A DNA stretch of 9,356 nucleotides from an uncultured Mycoplasmatota bacterium (GTDB taxonomy: Bacteria; Bacillota_I; Bacilli_A; RF39; UBA660). This document shows positions 1-7,524 of the stretch, in pieces (positions within the stretch are counted from its first letter, which is position 1; every line of letters starts with the position of its first letter). A program made the position numbers and the translations under genes. The stretch covers positions 1 to 9,356 of the forward strand of contig CAMLYN010000037.1 in the NCBI GenBank assembly GCA_946491675.1, given 5' to 3'. Below the pieces are notes generated by a model. The model ran no database searches. It saw nothing but the letters and a program-made list of their open reading frames with translations, and was not told the DNA's origin.

Positions 1-1457
<1,457 letters not shown>

Positions 1458-1463
1458 TTTTTA

Positions 1464-1493
1464 ATTATAGCATAATTTATAATTCAAATACAA
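1464..1493 (-). promoter_or_regulatory. pyrG promoter (sigma-A type, extended -10)
   Basis: On the minus strand TTGTAT (1488-1493) is followed by an 18-base spacer and a perfect TATAAT (1464-1469). The -10 box is preceded by TGC (1470-1472), an extended -10 element. The predicted start is G1457, leaving a leader of about 35 nt before the pyrG ATG. This indicates that pyrG has its own transcription start rather than relying only on read-through from smc. Confidence 0.75.
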
Positions 1494-1511
1494 GATATTT
1501 AATTTGTTTTT

Positions 1512-1551
1512 TGACTAAATTGATTTTCTATTTGGTTTTTATTATTAGTCA
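1512..1551. repeat. 7-bp inverted repeat, TGACTAA/TTAGTCA
   Basis: TGACTAA (1512-1518) and TTAGTCA (1545-1551) are perfect inverted copies separated by 26 bases. They lie upstream of the pyrG promoter and downstream of the small gene that follows smc. There is no T-run on either side, so it does not look like an intrinsic terminator. It could be a protein-binding site or a chance match in AT-rich DNA. The rest of 1494-1589 shows nothing I can assign. Confidence 0.3.
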
Positions 1552-1589
1552 TATCCCTAATAGTACTATCAACTAAAGCAATACTTTAT

Positions 1590-1790
1590 CTAAATAAACT
1601 TTTTTAACAGAAAATACTCCTCATCTAATCTATGATTTAAATTTATATAATTAATATAGTCGACTGACTGAACTAAATTTAATGATTTATCTAATGAACA
1701 ATATTTGCTTAACTCGACAATTAATCCTTGTAAATCTGCCTTAAAATATAAATGTTCCATCTTTTCTACATTATTTTCAACTTTTACCAT
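1590..1790 (-). CDS. Small protein of unknown function after smc (66 aa)
   Basis: I do not recognise this 66-residue product. It has no signal peptide or membrane segment. The middle and C-terminal part (about residues 20-65) is rich in Leu, Ile, Asp and Tyr and looks helical, with a Lys-Lys-Phe-Ile end. The frame starts 30 bases after the smc stop codon. ATG 1788-1790 is the first start in frame, because an in-frame TAA lies seven codons upstream. AAAGGGA (about 1805-1811) is the only Shine-Dalgarno-like stretch and is too far from this ATG for ideal use. The internal Met11 has no better site. Codon use resembles the neighbours, and the frame is longer than expected by chance in such AT-rich DNA. 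It may be the last gene of the smc operon, but whether it is translated is uncertain. Confidence 0.5.
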   Translation of the reverse strand: MVKVENNVEKMEHLYFKADLQGLIVELSKYCSLDKSLNLVQSVDYINYINLNHRLDEEYFLLKKFI

Positions 1791-1820
1791 CGGACGAAAA
1801 GCATCCCTTTATAAAATAAG

Positions 1821-4766
1821 TTAATTAATTTCTTCTAACTTAACGCTAACTAATTTACTAACTCCAGATTCTTGCATTGTAATTCCATATAAAGTGTCGA
1901 CATATTCCATTGTTTTTTTCTTATGCGTAATAATAATAAACTGAGTTTTATCTTTTAATGATCTGACATACTTACCAAATGAATCAACATTGACATCATC
2001 TAATGCTGCTTCAACTTCATCTAAAACACAAAATGGTACTGGCTTAGACTTTAAAATAGCAAATAATAAACTGATCGCTGTAAATGTCTTTTCTCCACCA
2101 GAAAGTAAAGAAATAGTCGTTAATTTTTTTCCTGGTGGACTAGCTACTATTTCAATTCCTGTTTCTAAAATATTATTAGGATCAGTTAGTTTTAAATCTG
2201 CCGTTCCACCTTTAAATAATTCTTTAAAAGTTTCTGTAAAATTATCTTTAATAGTTTTAAAAGTATTAACAAATTCTTTTTCCATTACTTTATCCATTTC
2301 ATCGATAATTTCTAATAAAGTAGTTTCAGCACTAGTTAAATCATCTCTTTGACCAAGCAAAAATTCATATCTTTTATTAACTTCTTCAAATTCTTCAATT
2401 GCTCCTAAATTAACAACACCAATTTCTTTAATTTGTCGTTTTAAACTATTAACCTGATTACGAGCCAATGATGCATCAATTTCTAATTTATATTTAGACT
2501 TAGCAGCATCATATGTTAAAGAATAATTTTCTGATAAAGCATTTAATAAATTATCTAGTTTAACATCTAATCTATTAACCGCTATTTCTAATTGATTTAA
2601 AACTTCTTTTTTCTCATTAAACAAAACATTCTCTTTCTTTATAACAAGTTCATAATCTGATAACTCACTAGTTAAATCATCTTTTCTCTTATTTAGACTA
2701 TTTAAGTATAACTCAACTTTTTCTTTTTTTTCTAAAGTCTCATAATATTCCTTTAAAACTAATTGTTCTTCACTAGCTAATTGATTAGATAAGATATTAT
2801 TATTACCAGTTATTTCATAAGTAATTGTTTTTAATTCTTCTTCTTTTTTTATCATTTCTTTTTTATAATTATCTAATAAAATATCATTATCTATCTTTTC
2901 TTTATTAATTAAATAAACACGATCTTCACAAGCTTGATATTGATTATCAATTTCATTGATTTTTTCTTCTATATTTTTAATGTTTTCTAAAGTCAAATTA
3001 ACTTCTTTAATTAAACTTTCTAATTCATACTTTTCTAAAATAATATTTCTTGCTTTAGAGACTGTTCCACCAGTTAAAGAACCACCAACATGTAATAATT
3101 CTCCGTCTAAAGTAACAATTCGGTAACGATAACTAATAGCTTTCGCAATAATATTAGCATTATCAATATTATCGGTTACTAATACATTACCTAATTGATT
3201 CAAAATAATATTTTGATAAGCTTTATCATATTTGATTAAATCACTAGCTATACCTAAATAACCATTTAAATTTTTAACTATATTCAAAGTTTCACTATCA
3301 ACATATTTAGGTTTGATAATATTTAAAGGTAAAAAAGTAGCTCTTCCTAATTTGTTTTCTTTTAAATAATTAATAGCTTCTTTAGCCATATATTCATTAT
3401 CAGTAACAATATTAGTAAGACTAGCTCCTAAAGCTGTCGAAATTGCTAAAGAATATTTTTCATCTGTATCAAATAAATTGCCAATAATATTATGAATTCC
3501 TCGCAATTTAGGATTTTCTAATATTTTTTTTACAGCAATTGGTAAACTACTATTATTATCAATACTATATTTTAATGATTCAATTTTTAAATTTAAGCCA
3601 TTTTCTTTTCGAATATTTTCATTTAACTCATTTTCTAATTTTATTTTATTGTTTTTGATTACTTTTAATTTATCTGTTTCATCACTTATTTTTTTAGCTA
3701 CTTCAACACTGTTTAATTCAATAGTTTTTATTTCATTGTTCAATTTAGATATTTCTAAATTTAAATTATACTCTTTCTCTTTTAGCAAAACTAAATTTTC
3801 ATGAACTTTACTATCGGCAACATTATATTTTTGTCGTTCTAAAATAATTGCTTTTCGACTATTTATCTTTTCAACATCACTAGTTAATTTAATTAAATAG
3901 TCCTGATATTTTTTTATTTCAATTTCTAAATCAGCAATATTTTTTTTATATTCAATTATTTTAGTTTCTCCAACTGTATTATTTATACTTAGCCTAGATA
4001 TTTCCAACTTTAAAGAATCAATTTTATTTTTATCTTGTTGATACTCAAAATTTAAATTAGTAATATCATTAACAATTAAAGCAACTTCAACCGATTTTAA
4101 ATCCTCAGTCAACATATTATATTTCAAAGCTTGATCTTTTTGGATTCTTAACGGTTCAATTCTATTTTCTAATTCACTAATAATATCATTAACTCTAGCC
4201 ATATTACTATGTGTTTTATCTAGTTTTCTTAAAGCTTCTTCTTTTCTTCTTTTATATTTTAAAACACCAGCAGCTTCTTCAAAAATAATTCTTCTCTCAT
4301 CAGGTTTATTAGATAATATTTCTTCAATTTTACCTTGAGAAATAATATTAAAACTTTCTTTAGCAATTCCACTATCTAACAAAATATTTGTAATATCTTT
4401 TAATCTAACTTTCTCATTATTTAAAAAATATTCATTAGTACCATCACGATAAACTCTTCTTTTAATTGCTATTTCATTAAAATCAAAAGGAAAATATTTA
4501 TCAGTATTATCTAAAACTAATGTAACAGAGGCAACATTAGAAGCATTTCGCGATTTACTACCAGAAAATATGACATCAGTCATATTTCCATCGCCTCTTA
4601 AAGACTTAACAGATTGCTCTCCTAAAACCCAACGAATAGCATCGACAACATTGCTCTTACCACTACCATTAGGTCCTACAATACCAGTTATTTTATTATC
4701 TAGTTCAATTAAAGTTTTATCAGCAAATGATTTAAAACCATGTGCTCTAATTGCTTTTAAATACAT
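1821..4766 (-). CDS. smc: Chromosome segregation protein SMC, short-armed form (981 aa)
   Basis: SMC is the ATPase of the bacterial condensin complex. It works as a dimer with ScpA and ScpB to organise and separate chromosomes. The N-terminal head has Walker A GPNGSGKSN (residues 31-39) and the family motifs AIRWVLGEQS, ISQGKIEEIL and FEEAAGVLKYK. A coiled-coil arm (about 170-408) leads to the hinge (about 409-570, with GRATFLPL and GGSLTGG), then a returning arm (about 571-778). The C-terminal head has IGVVNLGAIEEFEEV, the ABC signature LSGGEK (888-893), Walker B with Asp916-Glu917 and the H-loop ITHKK. At 981 residues it is about 200 shorter than the roughly 1186 of B. subtilis. The loss is split between both arms while heads and hinge are complete. 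The start ATG at 4764-4766 is preceded by TAGGAG (4775-4780), which overlaps the stop codon of the prepilin gene upstream, suggesting translational coupling. ScpA and ScpB are not in the window. Confidence 0.97.
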   Translation of the reverse strand: MYLKAIRAHGFKSFADKTLIELDNKITGIVGPNGSGKSNVVDAIRWVLGEQSVKSLRGDGNMTDVIFSGSKSRNASNVASVTLVLDNTDKYFPFDFNEIAIKRRVYRDGTNEYFLNNEKVRLKDITNILLDSGIAKESFNIISQGKIEEILSNKPDERRIIFEEAAGVLKYKRRKEEALRKLDKTHSNMARVNDIISELENRIEPLRIQKDQALKYNMLTEDLKSVEVALIVNDITNLNFEYQQDKNKIDSLKLEISRLSINNTVGETKIIEYKKNIADLEIEIKKYQDYLIKLTSDVEKINSRKAIILERQKYNVADSKVHENLVLLKEKEYNLNLEISKLNNEIKTIELNSVEVAKKISDETDKLKVIKNNKIKLENELNENIRKENGLNLKIESLKYSIDNNSSLPIAVKKILENPKLRGIHNIIGNLFDTDEKYSLAISTALGASLTNIVTDNEYMAKEAINYLKENKLGRATFLPLNIIKPKYVDSETLNIVKNLNGYLGIASDLIKYDKAYQNIILNQLGNVLVTDNIDNANIIAKAISYRYRIVTLDGELLHVGGSLTGGTVSKARNIILEKYELESLIKEVNLTLENIKNIEEKINEIDNQYQACEDRVYLINKEKIDNDILLDNYKKEMIKKEEELKTITYEITGNNNILSNQLASEEQLVLKEYYETLEKKEKVELYLNSLNKRKDDLTSELSDYELVIKKENVLFNEKKEVLNQLEIAVNRLDVKLDNLLNALSENYSLTYDAAKSKYKLEIDASLARNQVNSLKRQIKEIGVVNLGAIEEFEEVNKRYEFLLGQRDDLTSAETTLLEIIDEMDKVMEKEFVNTFKTIKDNFTETFKELFKGGTADLKLTDPNNILETGIEIVASPPGKKLTTISLLSGGEKTFTAISLLFAILKSKPVPFCVLDEVEAALDDVNVDSFGKYVRSLKDKTQFIIITHKKKTMEYVDTLYGITMQESGVSKLVSVKLEEIN

Positions 4767-4777
4767 AAGTCTTACTC

Positions 4778-5614
4778 CTATTCTGTTACGACAACCTTTC
4801 TTAATTTAGTTGTTACATTCCCTGAAGTATCAGTTGCTTTATATTCAACTGTATAACTACCAGCTATTGCATTTATATTATTTGTTACATCCACTTCAAC
4901 TGATCCACCACTATTATCAGTTACTGTTACATCAGCTTTAAAATTATAGTCATTAACCTGACTTAATTTTAAAGTTAAATCTCCATCAAATTCAATTACT
5001 GGTCCTGTTGTATCTCTTACAATAATAGTTCGATAAACTGTATTAGTATATCCATTATAAGTTGCTTGATAACTCCTTAAATAAGATCCCATTTTACTTA
5101 CATCAAAATTTGGAGACGTATTAACACTAATATCAGATATCGTATTATTGTTATTATCCAAAGCTATAACACCCAAATCATTATAAGTACTATTAACTTC
5201 AACATACTCCAAAACATTTCCGTTAACTTTAATACTAGGAATCAAATTATAATCAACTTTATTACTACCACTTTCTTCAATTACATATTCAATAATATCA
5301 TTATTATTAACAATTTTCAAAACCATATCATTAGGAAATAATTCTTCAGTTTTAGGATTTTTAATATCTAATTCAACTAATCCAGCTTCTTTTAATTGAC
5401 TTAAAGTTAAAGTAATTGTTTCACCTTTTTTAGGTTTTTGATTATCACTCATCCACAAAGCTAAAGATAATTTAATACTCTCAATTTGATCATTATACAA
5501 TTCTTCTTTTGAATCTTTCATTGAACTAGTTACTAAAGGAACAATTATTAACATAAGTGCCCCAAGTAAAACAATCACTCCCAATAATTCTGCTAACGTA
5601 AAACCTTTTTTCAT
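4778..5614 (-). CDS. Prepilin-like surface protein with Ig-like (DUF5011-type) domains
   Basis: The 278-residue product starts MKKGFTLAELLGV, a type IV prepilin signal: short basic leader, cleavage at Gly4|Phe5, Glu9 at +5 and a hydrophobic helix to about residue 29. A prepilin peptidase would cut it, leaving it anchored in the membrane or built into a pilus- or pseudopilus-like fibre. Residues 30-115 look like a short pilin body. Residues about 124-200 and 203-277 form two beta-rich Ig-like modules ending in RTIIVRDTTGP and in TDTSGNVTTKLRKVVV, the pattern of bacterial surface Ig/DUF5011 domains. There are no cysteines and no sortase motif. AAGGAGG (5620-5626) lies 5 bases before the ATG and overlaps the preceding stop codon. 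It sits between a Lys-rich unknown gene and smc with gaps of 10-11 bp, so it is probably co-transcribed with them. The assembly machinery is not visible. The role as adhesin or minor pilin is inferred. Confidence 0.85.
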   Translation of the reverse strand: MKKGFTLAELLGVIVLLGALMLIIVPLVTSSMKDSKEELYNDQIESIKLSLALWMSDNQKPKKGETITLTLSQLKEAGLVELDIKNPKTEELFPNDMVLKIVNNNDIIEYVIEESGSNKVDYNLIPSIKVNGNVLEYVEVNSTYNDLGVIALDNNNNTISDISVNTSPNFDVSKMGSYLRSYQATYNGYTNTVYRTIIVRDTTGPVIEFDGDLTLKLSQVNDYNFKADVTVTDNSGGSVEVDVTNNINAIAGSYTVEYKATDTSGNVTTKLRKVVVTE

Positions 5615-5624
5615 CTAATCCTCC

Positions 5625-6125
5625 TTAATTCATCAATATATCACCGATTATTTCTACTAAATGATTTTTAAAATCAATAAAACGATAATAATTATCCTTT
5701 AAAAAATTATTTTTAGCTAAACTATTATCAATCTCAATTATATTTTTATCAATTAAGTTTATTTTTGTATTATAGCGACCATATTTTAATTTTAATAAAT
5801 TAACATCAATATTGCCATAAAAATATAGTTTATTTTTATTAATATAAATACTATCCTTGATAAATGTATTAAAATAATTATTTATTTCATCATAATTACA
5901 AATAATATAATCTACCTTTTTTTTCTTAAATATTTTTCTTATTTTTTTTATCTTAATTGTTTTATTAAAAAAGCTTTTTTTAAATTTTCCTTTAGCACAA
6001 GAATTTAATAAATTGCACTCTATTATTCGATTATTTTTTTCAATTGCACTAATTAAATTTTCATTTAACCCAATTCCTAAAACATTACCTTCTAAATTTT
6101 TTATAATTTTTTTTAACTTATTCAT
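5625..6125 (-). CDS. Lys-rich protein of unknown function, methyltransferase-like fold pattern
   Basis: I cannot name this 166-residue protein. The first 45 residues read as beta-alpha-beta, with VLGIGLNEN (15-23) followed by a helix and RIIECNLL. Later VDYIICNYDEI (about 71-81) and SIYINKNKLYFYG look like further strands. This order recalls the Rossmann-type core of SAM-dependent methyltransferases, but the glycine loop is reduced (GIGLN rather than GxGxG) and no catalytic motif is visible, so activity is doubtful. It is very Lys/Asn/Ile-rich and has no signal peptide or membrane segment. AAAGGAG (6132-6138) with a 6-base spacer supports the ATG at 6123-6125. The gene overlaps the end of tcdA by 8 bases, a sign of translational coupling. 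Three runs of eight A on the coding strand (complement of 5917-5924, 5942-5949, 6107-6114) make the frame prone to slippage. Confidence 0.75.
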   Translation of the reverse strand: MNKLKKIIKNLEGNVLGIGLNENLISAIEKNNRIIECNLLNSCAKGKFKKSFFNKTIKIKKIRKIFKKKKVDYIICNYDEINNYFNTFIKDSIYINKNKLYFYGNIDVNLLKLKYGRYNTKINLIDKNIIEIDNSLAKNNFLKDNYYRFIDFKNHLVEIIGDILMN

Positions 6126-6798
6126 TACTAACTCCTTTTAAAATATCATTGATAATATAATTAGTACATAACAATCCAGCTGTAGCAGGAACATGAGCAA
6201 TTGAACCTAGTTTAATATTTTTTATTGGTATTTCTTCACTATAGATAACAGGAATCTTTCCTTTAATATTTTCTTTTCTTAACAATAATCTTAATTTTTT
6301 TGCTAAAGGATCATAAGCTGTTTTATCTAAATAACTAAATTTAACTTTAGTTGCATCAATACGATTAGCCATTCCTAAAGAAGAAATAAATTTTATTTTA
6401 TGTTGTAAACAATATTTAATTATTTCTTTCTTAGTTTCCAATGTATCACAAGCATCAATAACATAATCAACAGTTTCTTTAAATAAATCTTTTAAATTAT
6501 TTTTATTAATAAATTCAGTTACCTTAACAACATTACAATTAGGATTTATTTTTTTTATTCTATCTTCCCAAACATCGGTTTTGTATTTTCCAACATTATC
6601 GATATTACTCATTAATTGCCTGTTTAAATTTGTAACATCGATAGTATCATTATCAACAATAATTAATTTATTAAAACAAGTACGAGCTAAAGTCTCTAAA
6701 GCATAGCTACCTACGCCACCTAAACCAATTATCAAAACTGTTTTATTTTTAATCATTTCTAACTTATCACCAAGTAACCAAATAAGTCTTTCATTCAT
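6118..6798 (-). CDS. tcdA: tRNA threonylcarbamoyladenosine dehydratase (ThiF/E1-like)
   Basis: TcdA uses ATP to close the t6A modification at tRNA position 37 into cyclic ct6A, which improves decoding of ANN codons. The 226-residue sequence has the ATP-binding loop GLGGVGS (25-31), the acidic strand end IVDNDTID (47-54), and the E1/ThiF motif NLNRQ (57-61). It also has Lys73 after the glycine turn and YVIDACDTLETK (112-123) with Asp118. The later TcdA-type stretches SSLGMANRID, AYDPLAKKLR and GSIAHVPATAGLL separate it from ThiF and MoeB, and it has no CxxC zinc pairs. It is shorter than E. coli TcdA (268 aa), mainly at the N-terminus and within the C-terminal part. The ATG at 6796-6798 is fixed by an in-frame TAG two codons upstream. 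GGTG (6806-6809) is the best-spaced ribosome site, and a second AGGA lies very close to the ATG. It is the first gene of the operon leading to smc. Confidence 0.92.
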   Translation of the reverse strand: MNERLIWLLGDKLEMIKNKTVLIIGLGGVGSYALETLARTCFNKLIIVDNDTIDVTNLNRQLMSNIDNVGKYKTDVWEDRIKKINPNCNVVKVTEFINKNNLKDLFKETVDYVIDACDTLETKKEIIKYCLQHKIKFISSLGMANRIDATKVKFSYLDKTAYDPLAKKLRLLLRKENIKGKIPVIYSEEIPIKNIKLGSIAHVPATAGLLCTNYIINDILKGVSNE

Positions 6799-6815
6799 AT
6801 CCTAACACCATTATC

Positions 6816-6844
6816 ATTATATCGAAAAAAGCTTGAAAAGTAAA
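6816..6844 (-). promoter_or_regulatory. Promoter of the tcdA-smc operon
   Basis: On the minus strand a perfect TATAAT (6816-6821) is preceded by a 17-base spacer and TTTACT (6839-6844), a partial -35 match. The predicted start is G6809 or A6811, leaving a leader of only 11-13 nt before the tcdA ATG. It lies just downstream of the terminator of the lipoprotein gene, which fits a new transcription unit starting here. Confidence 0.6.
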
Positions 6845-6860
6845 GACATTATCAACGTTA

Positions 6861-6891
6861 TTAAAATAAAAAGAAGTAAAATAACTTCTTT
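6861..6891 (-). terminator. Intrinsic terminator after the lipoprotein gene
   Basis: On the minus strand AAAGAAGT (6884-6891) pairs perfectly with ACTTCTTT (6870-6877) around a six-base loop, an 8-bp stem. It is followed by a T-rich tail TTTATTTT (6862-6869). It begins 4 bases after the lipoprotein stop codon and ends the prepilin-LRR/lipoprotein unit. The tail fits only the minus strand. Confidence 0.8.
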
Positions 6892-6895
6892 AACA

Positions 6896-7513
6896 TTAAA
6901 TATTGCTATCACCCTTAACATCAATATTTATATCATTAATATTATTAATTCTAAAATACGTTCCGTTAATAGTTAAGCCATCTACTATATAAATCACTTT
7001 ATATATATTATCATTTTCCAAATATACTTTTCCTTTAGCTTCGCTATAATCATTTTGATATCCAATTTTACTTAATAATTCTTTTATATATTCATCATTT
7101 AATTCTACTTCATATACTTTTAATTCTTTTCCTTCAATATCATTTTCAATTTCTTCTTTTGCTGTTATATTATTTAATCCTTCTAAAATAATATCAGTAT
7201 CGTAAAATATTTCATCATTGGTTTTATTATATACAATTTCTTCTTTTATCTCTTTTTCCTCATACATTATTCCATCGATAAAATAATAGGTCAAATTATA
7301 AGTATCTATTTTATATTTTTGATTCTTATAATTATCTATTTTATACATTTCATTTACTCTTTCACCATTATTTTCGCCATAAATTCTTAAATCTAACTGA
7401 TAACTTTCAATACTTTCCCCTATCTTCATATTATTATAAATTTCTTTCAATTCTTTACCATTACATCCAGTTAATAAAATCAAACAAAATACTATTATAA
7501 AAATTTTTTTCAT
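6896..7513 (-). CDS. Small lipoprotein of unknown function (205 aa)
   Basis: The N-terminus MKKIFIIVFCLILLTGCNG is a lipoprotein signal with lipobox LTGC (14-17), so Cys17 would be lipidated and hold the protein on the outer face of the membrane. The rest is an acidic domain rich in beta-prone Tyr and Ile (roughly residues 30-200), with alternating segments such as QKYKIDTYNLTYYFIDG and GKVYLENDNIYKVIYIVDG. This pattern is seen in LolA/LppX-like lipoproteins that form a curved beta-sheet, but I cannot assign a family. The ATG at 7511-7513 has AAAGGAG (7520-7526) upstream, overlapping the stop codon of the LRR prepilin gene 11 bp away. The two are almost certainly co-transcribed, and a terminator follows. 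The pairing suggests a helper or partner role for the surface protein, which is an inference. Confidence 0.85.
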   Translation of the reverse strand: MKKIFIIVFCLILLTGCNGKELKEIYNNMKIGESIESYQLDLRIYGENNGERVNEMYKIDNYKNQKYKIDTYNLTYYFIDGIMYEEKEIKEEIVYNKTNDEIFYDTDIILEGLNNITAKEEIENDIEGKELKVYEVELNDEYIKELLSKIGYQNDYSEAKGKVYLENDNIYKVIYIVDGLTINGTYFRINNINDINIDVKGDSNI

Positions 7514-7524
7514 ACATTTCTCCT

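Noticed and set aside
1512..1551. Inverted repeat as a terminator of the smc operon
   Set aside because: The arms are 7 bp with a 26-base loop and there is no T-run after it on the minus strand.
1590..1790. Spo0E-like phosphatase
   Set aside because: A segment VQSVDYI loosely recalls the SQELD motif, but the leading helix is too short and key positions differ.
1990..2352. Plus-strand open frame of 120 codons
   Set aside because: It lies fully inside the conserved C-terminal head region of smc on the opposite strand, with no ribosome site or recognisable product.
1821..4766. smc as a truncated or frameshifted gene because of its short length
   Set aside because: The frame is intact with both heads and hinge complete. 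The shortening is spread over both arms.
4570..4809. Plus-strand open frame of 79 codons
   Set aside because: It is antisense to the highly conserved Walker A region of smc and to the end of the prepilin gene. No coding evidence.
5967..5980. Perfect palindrome AAAAAAGCTTTTTT as a terminator
   Set aside because: It is inside a coding frame, has no loop, and is explained by Lys/Phe codons in A/T-rich DNA.
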